DNA from: Kitasatospora sp. NBC_01266
GTDB lineage: Bacteria; Actinomycetota; Actinomycetes; Streptomycetales; Streptomycetaceae
DNA: 64,000 bases
Direction: 5' to 3'
Assembly: GCF_036242395.1 (NCBI RefSeq)
Contig: NZ_CP108458.1
Location: forward strand, 3,472,001-3,536,000
Shown here in pieces: positions 17,432 to 25,644 of this stretch. Position numbers and translations under genes: made by a program. The notes under the pieces are model-generated. The model saw nothing but the letters and a program-made list of their open reading frames with translations. It was not told the DNA's origin and made no database searches. Position 1 is the first letter of the stretch. Each line of letters begins with the position of its first letter.

Positions 17432-18289
17432 TTACGCGACCAACTCGCCGAAGGCGAAGGCGGTGTCGCCGTTGCGGTTGAGCTGCTCGTCGTCGCGCAG
17501 CCGGCGCAGGGCGCGCCAGATGCTGCTCTTGACGGTGCCGACGCTGATGTTCAGGATGTCGGCGATCTCCGGGTCGGTGCGGCCCTCGTAGTAGCGCAGC
17601 ACCAGCATGGTGCGCTGGTTCTCCGGGAGCTTGGCGAGCGCCTGCCACAGGACGGCGCGCAGTTCGGTGCCGCCCATCGCGTCGGTGTCGCCGACCGTCT
17701 CCGGGAGCTCCTCGGTCGGGTACTCGTTGAGCTTGCGCCGGCGCCAGGCCGAGATGTGCAGGTTGGTCATGGTGCGGCGCAGGTAGCCGCCGACCGCCGC
17801 CTTGTCGGTGATCCGGCCCCAGGCGCGGTAGGTGCTGAAGAGCGCGCTCTGCAGCAGGTCCTCGGCCTCGAAGCGGTCACCGGTCAGGTGGTAGGCAGTG
17901 GCGTACAGGGAGGCGCGGCGCTCGCGCACATACGCGGTGAACTCCGTCAGGTGGTCCACCTCGGCGGTCGAGGGCTCCCCCTGCACGCCTCCCTGCTCGC
18001 CCTGCGGGGCACTCTCCTCGACCGACGCGAGCCGGTAGAGGGTGGCGCCCGTGGTGCGGCCGTCCGTCGGCTCCCCCGAGCCGACCGCGGCGAGACCGCC
18101 CCCGTTCACCGCCTGGGTCCCGGTGTGCGTTCCCCCGAACGCCACCGGCACGCCCTGCGTCCTGCTCCCGCCGCCCACCCGGCGAGCCCCCGTGCAGTGC
18201 TCGACCCGGACCTTCGTCGCCGGCCGAACGCCGCGGACTGCCGGGTTGTGCGCATCCCAGATGCCCCGGGTCTCAAGCGTTGCGGTCAT
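17432..18289 (-). CDS. sigQ: ECF sigma factor, SigQ-like (SigE family)
   Basis: 285 aa. After a poorly conserved ~105-residue N-terminal extension come sigma region 2 (FTAYVRERRASLYATAYHLTGDRFEAEDLLQSALFSTYRAW) and region 4 (LWQALAKLPENQRTMLVLRYYEGRTDPEIADILNISVGTVKSSIWRALRRLR). It is divergent from afsQ1, the same arrangement as sigQ/afsQ1/afsQ2 in S. coelicolor, where SigQ modulates antibiotic production and development. ATG 18289 follows a G-rich ribosome site; ATG 18301 is an alternative. The intergenic region carries an AfsQ1-box match. Confidence 0.87.
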   Translation of the reverse strand: MTATLETRGIWDAHNPAVRGVRPATKVRVEHCTGARRVGGGSRTQGVPVAFGGTHTGTQAVNGGGLAAVGSGEPTDGRTTGATLYRLASVEESAPQGEQGGVQGEPSTAEVDHLTEFTAYVRERRASLYATAYHLTGDRFEAEDLLQSALFSTYRAWGRITDKAAVGGYLRRTMTNLHISAWRRRKLNEYPTEELPETVGDTDAMGGTELRAVLWQALAKLPENQRTMLVLRYYEGRTDPEIADILNISVGTVKSSIWRALRRLRDDEQLNRNGDTAFAFGELVA

Positions 18290-18415
18290 TGCTGCCCCCA
18301 TGGTCGGTACGAGCGGGTTCTTTCGGCGCCGCCGCGGCGTCCCGGTGGTGTTCCGGTTCGTTGCGGCGACAAGGAAAATCCTGCCCGGCGCCCGTCATGG
18401 CGGTGTCCGGCGACT

Positions 18416-18431
18416 GTCACAGCGGTGTCAC
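18416..18431. promoter_or_regulatory. AfsQ1-box match in the sigQ-afsQ1 intergenic region
   Basis: GTCAC-AGCGGT-GTCAC fits the published AfsQ1 recognition pattern GTnAC-n6-GTnAC exactly. It lies between the divergent sigQ (start 18289) and afsQ1 (start 18533), where AfsQ1 is known in S. coelicolor to control sigQ. Confidence 0.8.
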
Positions 18432-18532
18432 AAGGGGCGGGACCTTCGTCCCGCGGCGCCACTCACCAGCTGCGACGCCCGTCCTGGCCCGGGCGGTTCC
18501 CGGCGGTACATCCGGTGAGCCAGAATGACCAG

Positions 18533-19210
18533 GTGCCTTTCCTCCTACTGATCGAGGACGACGACGCCATCCGGACCGGCCTCGAACTCGCCCTCACCCG
18601 CCAGGGCCACCGCGTGGCCGCCGCAGCGTCCGGAGAGGACGGCCTTCGGCTCTTCAAGGAACAACGTCCGGACCTGATCGTTCTCGACGTGATGCTGCCC
18701 GGAATCGACGGCTTCGAGGTCTGCCGCCGGATCCGGCGCACCGACCAGTTGCCGATCATCCTGCTGACCGCGCGCTCGGACGACATCGACGTGGTCGTCG
18801 GTCTGGAGTCCGGCGCCGACGACTACGTGGTCAAGCCGGTGCAGCCCCGGGTGCTGGACGCCCGGATCCGCGCCGTGCTGCGCCGCGGCGAGCGGGAGAG
18901 CTCGGACTCCTCGGCCTACGGCTCGGTGGTGATCGACCGCTCGGCGATGACCGTCACCAAGGACGGCGAGGACCTCCAGCTGACCCCCACCGAGCTGCGC
19001 CTGCTGCTCGAACTGAGCCGTCGGCCCGGCCAGGCGCTCTCCCGCCAGCAGCTGCTGCGCCTGGTCTGGGAGCACGACTACCTGGGCGATTCGCGGCTGG
19101 TGGACGCCTGCGTGCAGCGGCTGCGGGCCAAGGTCGAGGACGTCCCCTCGGCCCCCACCCTGATCCGTACCGTGCGAGGGGTGGGCTATCGTCTGGACCC
19201 GCCCGCCTAG
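18533..19210 (+). CDS. afsQ1: Response regulator AfsQ1 (OmpR/PhoB family)
   Basis: 225 aa. Receiver domain with acidic pocket EDDD (8-11), phospho-acceptor Asp52 in LIVLDVMLPGIDG, Thr in LLTAR and Lys in DYVVKPV. OmpR-type winged helix at the C-terminus (LTPTELRLLLELSRRPGQALSRQQLLRLVWE to TVRGVGYRLDPPA). The sequence is very close to S. coelicolor AfsQ1 as I remember it. GTG 18533 lies 6 nt behind CAGAAT (18521-18526), so the message is leaderless. Partner kinase AfsQ2 follows after 79 bp. Confidence 0.93.
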   Translation: MPFLLLIEDDDAIRTGLELALTRQGHRVAAAASGEDGLRLFKEQRPDLIVLDVMLPGIDGFEVCRRIRRTDQLPIILLTARSDDIDVVVGLESGADDYVVKPVQPRVLDARIRAVLRRGERESSDSSAYGSVVIDRSAMTVTKDGEDLQLTPTELRLLLELSRRPGQALSRQQLLRLVWEHDYLGDSRLVDACVQRLRAKVEDVPSAPTLIRTVRGVGYRLDPPA

Positions 19211-19289
19211 CGCACCCGCGTAGCGCACCCGCGCGCCGCGCGGCTCCCGCGCCGCCGCCTGCCCTGACACCGAATGGCTGACCCGACAC

Positions 19290-20855
19290 GTGACTGACCA
19301 TCAGAACGGCCGCCGCTTCGCCCGCAAGCTGTGGCGGCGGCTGCGACTGAGTTCGCTGCGGGTCCGGCTGGCCGCGGTGTTCGCCGTGGTCGCGCTGACC
19401 GCCGCCGTCTCCGCCTCCGGTATCGCCTACTGGCTGAACCGCGACGCGGTGCTCAAACGTGCCCAGAACAGCAGCCTGACCCTCTTCCGCTCCTCGCTCA
19501 GCCGCAACGTCTCCGACCTGCCGGCCGGCGCGAGCTGCGCGGCGCTCAACCAGTTGGCCGGCAACGTGGCCAACTCCGGCCTGACCTACAACGTCGTGGT
19601 GGTGGACAGCAGCCAGCCCGACTGCGTGGCCACCTCCGACCCGCAGTTCACGGTGGCCCAGGTGCCGCACGCGCTGCTGGCCGCCGTGCCGAAGCCACGC
19701 ACGGTCGGCGCCGGCAACCCGTGGGAGTACCACCTGTACTGGCAGCGGGTGAACATCAACGGCACGCCGTACGTGGTCGGCGGCACCCGGGTGGTGCAGA
19801 CCAACCTGACCGCCTACATGTTCAAGTCGCTGGACAACGAGCGGGCCGATCTGGACACCCTGGGCTGGTCGTTGGCGGTGGCGACGGCGCTCGCGCTGAT
19901 CGCGGCCACCCTGCTGGCCCAGGCCGCGTCCGCCACCGTGCTCCGGCCGGTCCGCAAACTCGGCGATGCCGCGAGGCGGTTGGGCGAGGGCAAGCTGGAC
20001 ACCCGGCTGGAGGTCAGCGGCGCGGACGAACTGGCTGATTTGGCAAGGACGTTCAACCGCACCGCCGAGGCACTGGCCGAGCAGGTCGAGGAGTTGAGCG
20101 CCCGGGAGGCGCAGAGCCGCCGGTTCGTCGCCGACATGTCGCACGAGCTGCGCACGCCGCTGACCGCGATGACGGCGGTCACCGACATCCTGGAGGACGA
20201 GGCCGAGTCGCTGGACCCGATGATCGAGCCGGCCGTGCGGCTGGTGGTCAGCGAGACCCGCCGGCTCTCCGACCTGGTGGAGAACCTGATGGAGGTGACC
20301 CGGTTCGACGCCGGCACCGCCAAGCTGGTCGCCGACGAGATGGACATCGCCGACCTGATCATGTCCTGCATCGACGGCCGGGCCTGGTACGACGCGGTCG
20401 AGGTGGACGCCCCGCGCGGGGTGCTGGCCGTGGTCGACCCGCGCCGGCTCGACGTGGTCTTCGCCAACCTGATCGGCAACGCGCTCAAGCACGGCGGCTC
20501 GCCGGTGCGGGTCAAGGTCAGCCAGGGCACCGGACCGACCGGGGCGGGCGAGGTGGTGGTCGAGGTCTGCGACAGCGGGCCCGGCATCCCCGAGGACGTG
20601 CTGCCGCACGTCTTCGACCGGTTCTTCAAGGCCGACAAGGGGCGGGCCCGCTCCGAGGGCAGCGGGCTCGGGCTCTCCATCGCGATGGCCAACGCGCAGA
20701 TCCACGGCGGCACCATCACCGCCGCCAACGCGCCGGACGGCGGCGGCGCGGTCTTCACCCTGCGGCTGCCGCTGCGACCACCGACCCGGGACGGCGTGGC
20801 GGGCGGCCCGCCGGGCGGCTCGGGGGAGTCCACCGAGCGGAGGTCGCAGCAGTGA
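19290..20855 (+). CDS. afsQ2: Sensor histidine kinase AfsQ2
   Basis: 521 aa. Two membrane segments (about 24-47 and 188-213) enclose an extracytoplasmic sensor domain with two Cys. HAMP follows, then the H-box DMSHELRTP with phospho-His285, N-box LIGNALKHGGSP and G-boxes CDSGPGIPEDV and EGSGLGLSIA. It should phosphorylate AfsQ1. GTG 19290 is the only sensible start. Its stop overlaps the next gene's start (GTGA), tying the lipoprotein to the signalling operon. Confidence 0.92.
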   Translation: MTDHQNGRRFARKLWRRLRLSSLRVRLAAVFAVVALTAAVSASGIAYWLNRDAVLKRAQNSSLTLFRSSLSRNVSDLPAGASCAALNQLAGNVANSGLTYNVVVVDSSQPDCVATSDPQFTVAQVPHALLAAVPKPRTVGAGNPWEYHLYWQRVNINGTPYVVGGTRVVQTNLTAYMFKSLDNERADLDTLGWSLAVATALALIAATLLAQAASATVLRPVRKLGDAARRLGEGKLDTRLEVSGADELADLARTFNRTAEALAEQVEELSAREAQSRRFVADMSHELRTPLTAMTAVTDILEDEAESLDPMIEPAVRLVVSETRRLSDLVENLMEVTRFDAGTAKLVADEMDIADLIMSCIDGRAWYDAVEVDAPRGVLAVVDPRRLDVVFANLIGNALKHGGSPVRVKVSQGTGPTGAGEVVVEVCDSGPGIPEDVLPHVFDRFFKADKGRARSEGSGLGLSIAMANAQIHGGTITAANAPDGGGAVFTLRLPLRPPTRDGVAGGPPGGSGESTERRSQQ

Positions 20856-21208
20856 ACCGGACGACGAACAGCGGCATCTGGTCCAGATGGGCAATGGCGC
20901 TGGCGGTCGGCGTGGCCACCGCCGCGCTGGCCAGCGGCTGCGGTATCCGGCCCACGGCCGTCCCGGTCGACGCGGGCGCGCCCGCCAGCCGGACCGCCTG
21001 CCCGAGCCCGGTGCACCCGCCGGCCGCCATGGCCACCCCGAGCCCCGCGGTCACCTACCCGGCGAACGGCGCGTCCAGGACCCCGGCCCCCCAACCCACC
21101 GGCGCGCCCTCGCCGATGGCCGCCGCACCGTCACCCAGCAGCCCGTTCAACGCGCAGCCCACACCCACACCGACACCGGGCACGGGCGGGAACCTCTCCT
21201 GCCCATGA
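20852..21208 (+). CDS. Proline-rich lipoprotein of the afsQ operon
   Basis: 118 aa. Signal sequence with lipobox LASGC (Cys30), then a Pro/Thr/Ala-rich chain without recognisable fold, ending in NLSCP. It overlaps afsQ2 by 4 bp, and the next gene overlaps its stop (ATGA). In S. coelicolor a lipoprotein gene also follows afsQ2. An accessory role in sensing is inference. Confidence 0.75.
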   Translation: MNRTTNSGIWSRWAMALAVGVATAALASGCGIRPTAVPVDAGAPASRTACPSPVHPPAAMATPSPAVTYPANGASRTPAPQPTGAPSPMAAAPSPSSPFNAQPTPTPTPGTGGNLSCP

Positions 21209-22179
21209 GCCCGGACGAGCGGTACGCGGACGAACGGGCCCCCGGTTCCGCTGTGAGCGATGCCACGCCCGGCCGCGTGGAGCGGCGAGGAACCAGGACA
21301 ACCTGGCACCGCGTCATCAGGGGCGTGCAGCGAGATGGCACCGGCGTGCGGGACGCACGCGACAGAGTGCGAATCGAAGACCGACGGCAGGCCACCGCGA
21401 CGGCCGCGCCGCCGGTCGACGCTCCGGGCACCACGGACGAGCCATCGGCGGACGAGGCACTGGCAGCCGAGGCACCGGGTGAAGCCCCGGCGGGTGAAGC
21501 CCTGCCGCTCGCGCTGCGCTCGGTCGGCCTGAGCCTGCTCGCCCTCTACAGCCTGCTGCTGACCTGGCTGGCGCTGCGCCAGGTGTCCACCGCCTGGGCC
21601 TACGACACCAACCTGACGCCGTTCGCCTCGGTGCATCGGGCCCTCAGCACCGGCGGGGCCGCCGGGCTGCGGCAGGTCGCGGGCGAGCTGGCGATGCTGG
21701 CCCCGCTCGGCGTGCTGCTGCCGATCGCGGGCGGGCGACTGCGGACCGCCTGGCTGCCGTCCTTCCTGCAGACCATCGGCGCCACCGCGCTGATCGCCAC
21801 CGCGGTCGAGGTGGTGCGCACCGGTGTGGCCGGTCACGTGCTGAACGTGGACGACATACTGCTCGGCGTGATCGGCGCGGCGGCCGCCCACCTGGCGGTG
21901 GTCCCGGCCGGGCGGGCCTGGCTGCGCACCCGGTCGGCGGCGGGCGAGCCGCCGGCGACCGCCACCCCGGCTGCGACCGCCACCCCGGCTGCGACGGCCA
22001 CCCCGACTGCGGACCCGGCACCGCGGCCGGCCGGTTTCGACCCGCTGCCGCCCGCCCCCGCCATCGCGCGCGGCCTCCTCGACGACGCCCCGGGCAGCCG
22101 CCTGCAGCTGCGCGCCCACCGCCCGAGCCCGCTGCCGCCGGCCCACCACCGCACCCCGGCCCGCGCCCACCGCTCCTGA
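21205..22179 (+). CDS. VanZ-like membrane protein
   Basis: 324 aa. A long charged, Ala/Glu/Pro-rich N-terminal region (about 1-110) precedes a VanZ-type block: LRSVGLSLLALYSLLLTWLALR, NLTPFASV, a conserved NLTPF-type motif, GELAMLAPLGVLLP, EVVRTGVAGHVLNVDDILLGVIGAAA. A Pro-rich tail with ATATPA repeats follows. The ATG 21205 overlaps the lipoprotein stop; a later start (for example GTG 21253) cannot be excluded. VanZ-like proteins are linked to glycopeptide tolerance only in some cases, so no resistance role is claimed. Confidence 0.75.
   Translation: MSPDERYADERAPGSAVSDATPGRVERRGTRTTWHRVIRGVQRDGTGVRDARDRVRIEDRRQATATAAPPVDAPGTTDEPSADEALAAEAPGEAPAGEALPLALRSVGLSLLALYSLLLTWLALRQVSTAWAYDTNLTPFASVHRALSTGGAAGLRQVAGELAMLAPLGVLLPIAGGRLRTAWLPSFLQTIGATALIATAVEVVRTGVAGHVLNVDDILLGVIGAAAAHLAVVPAGRAWLRTRSAAGEPPATATPAATATPAATATPTADPAPRPAGFDPLPPAPAIARGLLDDAPGSRLQLRAHRPSPLPPAHHRTPARAHRS
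21955..22008 (+). repeat. Three tandem 18-bp repeats inside the VanZ-like gene
   Basis: GCGACCGCCACCCCGGCT at 21955-21972 and 21973-21990, with a diverged third copy at 21991-22008. The repeats keep frame and encode ATATPA units in the C-terminal tail, a likely site of copy-number variation between strains. Confidence 0.85.
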
Positions 22180-22389
22180 GGCCCGCACTCCCGCGCCCCA
22201 GCGCCGTCCGACTCAGGGCCGCCCCTGAGCGGAACCCCGAGATCCACTCGCCCGGCCCCGGTGAGACTCCGGGGTAACGGATCGGCATCCGGGCTGACGC
22301 CCGCCCAGGCCCACCGGACGCAGCCTGGAGTCAGCGCCCCGGGCTCCCCGGAGCGCGACCGACCCGCAGCTCACCGCCCGGAGACCGCC

Positions 22390-22572
22390 ATGCGCACGCT
22401 CGCCCGTCCCCGCCACAACCGCCTCATCGCCGGCGTCTGCGCCGGGGTCGCCGAGCGCTTCGGCCTCTCCGCCTGGACGGTCCGGCTGATCTACCTGGCC
22501 TTCTGCCTGCTCCCCGGCCCGCAGTTCCTGATCTACCTGGCGCTGTGGCTGCTGCTCCCCCAGGAGCCGTGA
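22390..22572 (+). CDS. PspC-domain small membrane protein
   Basis: 60 aa. Almost all of it is a PspC domain: NRLIAGVCAGVAERFGLSAWTVRLIYLAFCLLPGPQFLIYLALWLLLP. PspC proteins sit in the membrane and take part in envelope-stress sensing in proteobacteria; the actinobacterial role is less clear. A CTCAGGG/CCCTGAG hairpin (22213-22230 region) and GC-rich DNA without genes fill the 210-bp gap upstream. Confidence 0.85.
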   Translation: MRTLARPRHNRLIAGVCAGVAERFGLSAWTVRLIYLAFCLLPGPQFLIYLALWLLLPQEP

Positions 22573-22631
22573 CCCGGGAAGCCTGACCCAGGAAGCCCGG
22601 CCCAGGAACCCTGCCCCGGCGATCCCCCCGG

Positions 22632-22685
22632 GTGCGGCAAGGGCCGCCCACCCCGCGTGAGCGGAGCGGGCGGCCCTTGCCGCAC
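22632..22685. terminator. 18-bp-stem bidirectional terminator
   Basis: Perfect inverted repeat 22632-22649 with 22668-22685 and an 18-nt loop. It lies between the convergent PspC gene and the secreted-protein gene that ends at 22705. Confidence 0.8.
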
Positions 22686-22704
22686 GAGAGGGACTGCCGA
22701 CCCG

Positions 22705-23109
22705 TCAGCCGCCCAGGCCGGGCACGGCCCCGCTCACCGGCACGGCACCGCCGAGCAGGCCGCCCACCGGACCGGGCGCCTTCTGCGCCACGCTCGCCAG
22801 CCCGGCGATCGGCAGCCCGCGGGTGGCCTCACCGGCCGGGGCGGCGGCCATCGGGCCGTCCGCCGCCGGGGCCTGCGCGGCGGGCGCCTGGCCGGCCTTG
22901 GGGCTGAGCATGCCGGTGGTCTGCGAGACCGGGCCACCGAGCGCCGGGGCCTGGTTCAGGGTCCCGGTCAGGCCACCGGTGTCGGGCAGCGCACCGGTGG
23001 GCAGCGCACTGAGACCGCCGGTGGCGGCCGACGCGGCACCGGCCGCGGTCGCCGCGATGACGACGCCGAGCGCCGCGGTGCCGGCAGCCTTGAGAGTGGC
23101 CTGCTTCAT
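22705..23109 (-). CDS. Small secreted Ala/Gly/Pro-rich protein
   Basis: 134 aa. Clear signal peptide (MKQATLKAAGTAALGVVIAA, cleavage near AASA). The mature part is low-complexity, without cysteine or known domain, ending in repeated Gly/Leu/Pro turns (GGLLGGAVPVSGAVPGLGG). The ATG at 23109 behind AAGGACGG is chosen over ATG 23217 because the signal peptide starts there. Possibly a cell-surface or hydrophobic coat component, but it lacks the chaplin motif, so no function is assigned. Confidence 0.7.
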   Translation of the reverse strand: MKQATLKAAGTAALGVVIAATAAGAASAATGGLSALPTGALPDTGGLTGTLNQAPALGGPVSQTTGMLSPKAGQAPAAQAPAADGPMAAAPAGEATRGLPIAGLASVAQKAPGPVGGLLGGAVPVSGAVPGLGG

Positions 23110-23251
23110 GGGTCCGTCCTTGGGTCCGTCGGGCCGGCGCGGGCTGCTGCCCGGGCCGGCCCGAAGGCGCGGGCCCGAGCATCTGCCGCTGCACCGTGTC
23201 AGCAGTGATTGGCTCACCGTAGACAGTCCGTCGGGCCGGGGCCAAAGTCCC

Positions 23252-23280
23252 TCACTCGGCCGAGTGAACTGTCATACAGT
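23252..23280 (-). promoter_or_regulatory. Paired palindromes upstream of the secreted-protein gene
   Basis: TCACTCGGCCGAGTGA (23252-23267) is a perfect 16-bp palindrome; the adjacent ACTGT-CAT-ACAGT (23268-23280) is a second. Both lie just upstream of a plausible minus-strand promoter (TTGGCC, 18 bp, TACGGT), the position of an activator site or upstream operator. Confidence 0.5.
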
Positions 23281-23334
23281 CACACCAAGCCTTCCCCGCA
23301 AGGGACTTGACGCAGCCTCAGCGAAGGGGACCGC

Positions 23335-24483
23335 TCAGGCCGAGGCGCCGAACAGCCACTCGGCCTTCAGCTCCGCATACCCCGGCTTGATCACCTCGTT
23401 GATCATCGCCAGCCGCTCGTCGAACGGCAGGAACGACGACTTCATCGCGTTGACCGTGAACCACAGCATGTCGTCCAGCCCGTACCCGAACGCCTCGATC
23501 AGGTGGCCGAACTCCTGGCTCATGCTGGTCCCGCTCATCAGCCGGTTGTCGGTGTTCACGGTGACCCGGAACTTCAGCCGGCTGAGCAGCCCGATCGGGT
23601 GCTCGGCGTACGAGGTCGCCGCCGCCGTCTGCAGGTTGGAGGTCGGGCACATCTCCAGCGGGACCCGCTTGTCGCGCACGTAGGCGGCCAGCCGGCCGAG
23701 CGTGACCGTGCCGTCCTCGTGCACCGCGATGTCGTCGATGATCCGCACGCCGTGGCCGAGCCGGTCGGCGCCGCAGCACTGCAGCGCCTCCCAGATCGAG
23801 GGCAGCCCGAAGGCCTCGCCGGCGTGGATGGTGAAGTGGTTGTTCTCGCCCTTGAGGTAGTCGAAGGCGCCCTGGTGCCGGGTCGGCGGGTGGCCCGCCT
23901 CGGCACCGGCGATGTCGAAGCCGACCACGCCGGCGTCGCGGTAGCGGTTGGCCAGCTCGGCGATCTCCTGCGAGCGGGCGGCGTGCCGCATCGCGGTGAG
24001 CAGGGTGCCGACCTTGATCCGGTGGCCGTTGGCGCGGGCCTTGGCCTCACCGATCCGGAAGCCCTCGTTGACCGCCTCGACGACCTCGTCCAGGCTCAGC
24101 CCGGCCTCCAGGTGCTGCTCAGGGGCGTAGCGCACCTCGGCGTAGACCACGCCGTCGGCCGCCAGGTCCTCGGCGCAGTCGGCGGCGACCCGGATCAGCG
24201 CGTCCCGGGTCTGCATCACGGCACAGGTGTGCGCGAAGGTCTCCAGGTAGCGGACCAGCGAGCCGGAGTCGGCGGCCTCGCGGAACCAGACGCCCAGCTT
24301 GGCCGGGTCGGTGGTGGGGAGCCCCTGGTAGCCGCAGGCGGCGGCCAGCTCGACGATGGTCTCGGGGCGCAGCCCGCCGTCCAGGTGGTCGTGCAGCAGC
24401 ACCTTGGGGGCGCGGCGGATCTGGTCGGCGGTGGGAACGCGCGGGGCCGTGGTGCCCGCGGGGACGAGGATCTGCTTTTCCAT
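23335..24483 (-). CDS. add: Adenosine deaminase
   Basis: 382 aa; deaminates (deoxy)adenosine to (deoxy)inosine. Zinc and catalytic motifs: [12 protein letters not shown] (HxH), IHAGEAFG with the catalytic Glu, [14 protein letters not shown] and [10 protein letters not shown] (metal Asp). ATG 24483 is 6 nt behind the -10 hexamer TACACT (24495-24490, minus), giving a leaderless mRNA; the longer frame to 24624 crosses the promoter and is rejected. The nucleoside-regulon palindrome lies 4 bp upstream of that -10. It delivers inosine to the PNP encoded at the left edge. Confidence 0.95.
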   Translation of the reverse strand: MEKQILVPAGTTAPRVPTADQIRRAPKVLLHDHLDGGLRPETIVELAAACGYQGLPTTDPAKLGVWFREAADSGSLVRYLETFAHTCAVMQTRDALIRVAADCAEDLAADGVVYAEVRYAPEQHLEAGLSLDEVVEAVNEGFRIGEAKARANGHRIKVGTLLTAMRHAARSQEIAELANRYRDAGVVGFDIAGAEAGHPPTRHQGAFDYLKGENNHFTIHAGEAFGLPSIWEALQCCGADRLGHGVRIIDDIAVHEDGTVTLGRLAAYVRDKRVPLEMCPTSNLQTAAATSYAEHPIGLLSRLKFRVTVNTDNRLMSGTSMSQEFGHLIEAFGYGLDDMLWFTVNAMKSSFLPFDERLAMINEVIKPGYAELKAEWLFGASA

Positions 24484-24489
24484 TGCGGG

Positions 24490-24511
24490 AGTGTAGCCCC
24501 TACGCGCGTAG
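24490..24511 (-). promoter_or_regulatory. add promoter with nucleoside-regulon palindrome
   Basis: CTACGCGCGTAG (24500-24511) occurs with the -10 TACACT at 24495-24490 on the minus strand. The palindrome falls in the -35/-10 spacer, where a bound repressor would exclude RNA polymerase. Confidence 0.78.
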
Positions 24512-24620
24512 ATTCCTACTCGCCACCCCCGCCAGGTTTTACGTTTCACCCGTGGTCCACCAACGGTCCACCACCGCACCGGCGGCAGCGCGGACCAGCC
24601 GCTCCCGCGACCGCCTCGGA

Positions 24621-25580
24621 TCACCCGTGGTCCAGCAGCCGCCCGCGCCGGGACAGCACGAACGCGCGGAACGCCGCGGCCGGCGGCGGCAGCGCCCGAC
24701 CGGTCACCCAGGCCAGCCCGATCGCCCGCCGGGTGCGCGGCGCCGTCACCGTCAGGTCCACCACCCCGGGGCGCGGCACGGTCCCCGGCGGCAGCAGCGC
24801 CACCCCGAGCCCGGCCGCGACCAGCCCGCGCAGCGTCTCCGCCTCCTCCCCCTCGAAGGCGATCCGCGGCGCGAACCCGGCCTGCGCGCAGAACTCGTCG
24901 GTGATCCCGCGCAGCCCGTACCCCTGCTCCAGCGCGACGAACGGCTCCTCGGCCACCTCCGCCAGCCGGATCCGGCGCCGCCCGGCGAGCCGGTGGTCGG
25001 CGGGCACCACCAGGTGCAGCACCTGCTCGTCCAGTGGGCGGGCGGTCAGCTCCGGGTCGTCCTCGGCGGGCAGCGGTGAGACCAGGCAGAGGTCCAACTC
25101 GCCCGCCCGCAGCCGCGCCAGCATCGCCGCCACGTAGTCCTGGACCAGTTGGAACCGCACCTGGGGATGGTCGACCCGAAAGCCCCGCAGCAGCGCGGGC
25201 ACCGCGTCCGTCCCCATGGTGTGGAGAAACCCGAACGCCACCCGCCCCGCCGCCGGATCCACCTCGGCGCGCGCCGCCCGCGCCCCGCGCTCCAGCTCGG
25301 CCAGTGCCCGCTCCACCGAGCCGAGCAGCAGCTGCCCGGCCCGGGTCAGCCGCACCGTGCGCCCCTCGCGGGCCAGCAGCTCGACGCCCAACTCGCCCTC
25401 CAGTCGGGCGATCGCGCGCGACAGGGTGGGCTGCGGCATGGCCAGCAGCTCGGCCGCCCTGGTGACATGCTCCAGCCTGGCCACCGCCGCGAACTGGGCG
25501 AGCCTGGGGGCCAGTTGGACGACCGGGGCGTGCGGATCGAGTTCGACGGGCCTGGGTACCGGATTCTCCTCATGCGCCAT
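24621..25580 (-). CDS. LysR-family transcriptional regulator
   Basis: 319 aa. N-terminal winged helix [56 protein letters not shown], then a periplasmic-binding-type effector domain ([29 protein letters not shown]). ATG 25580 is chosen at the beginning of the conserved protein. It is divergent from an MFS transporter across an AT-richer gap of about 65 bp, the normal LysR layout for target control. Confidence 0.9.
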   Translation of the reverse strand: MAHEENPVPRPVELDPHAPVVQLAPRLAQFAAVARLEHVTRAAELLAMPQPTLSRAIARLEGELGVELLAREGRTVRLTRAGQLLLGSVERALAELERGARAARAEVDPAAGRVAFGFLHTMGTDAVPALLRGFRVDHPQVRFQLVQDYVAAMLARLRAGELDLCLVSPLPAEDDPELTARPLDEQVLHLVVPADHRLAGRRRIRLAEVAEEPFVALEQGYGLRGITDEFCAQAGFAPRIAFEGEEAETLRGLVAAGLGVALLPPGTVPRPGVVDLTVTAPRTRRAIGLAWVTGRALPPPAAAFRAFVLSRRGRLLDHG

Positions 25581-25644
25581 GGCATGAATTATCGCCGATT
25601 GATGTATTGGACGCATGGAATCGGTCAGGTCTAGCGTCGTTGCC

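Noticed and set aside
21205-22179. Assigning glycopeptide resistance to the VanZ-like gene
   Set aside because: No vanHAX or other resistance genes are present; VanZ-like domains are widespread in unrelated roles.
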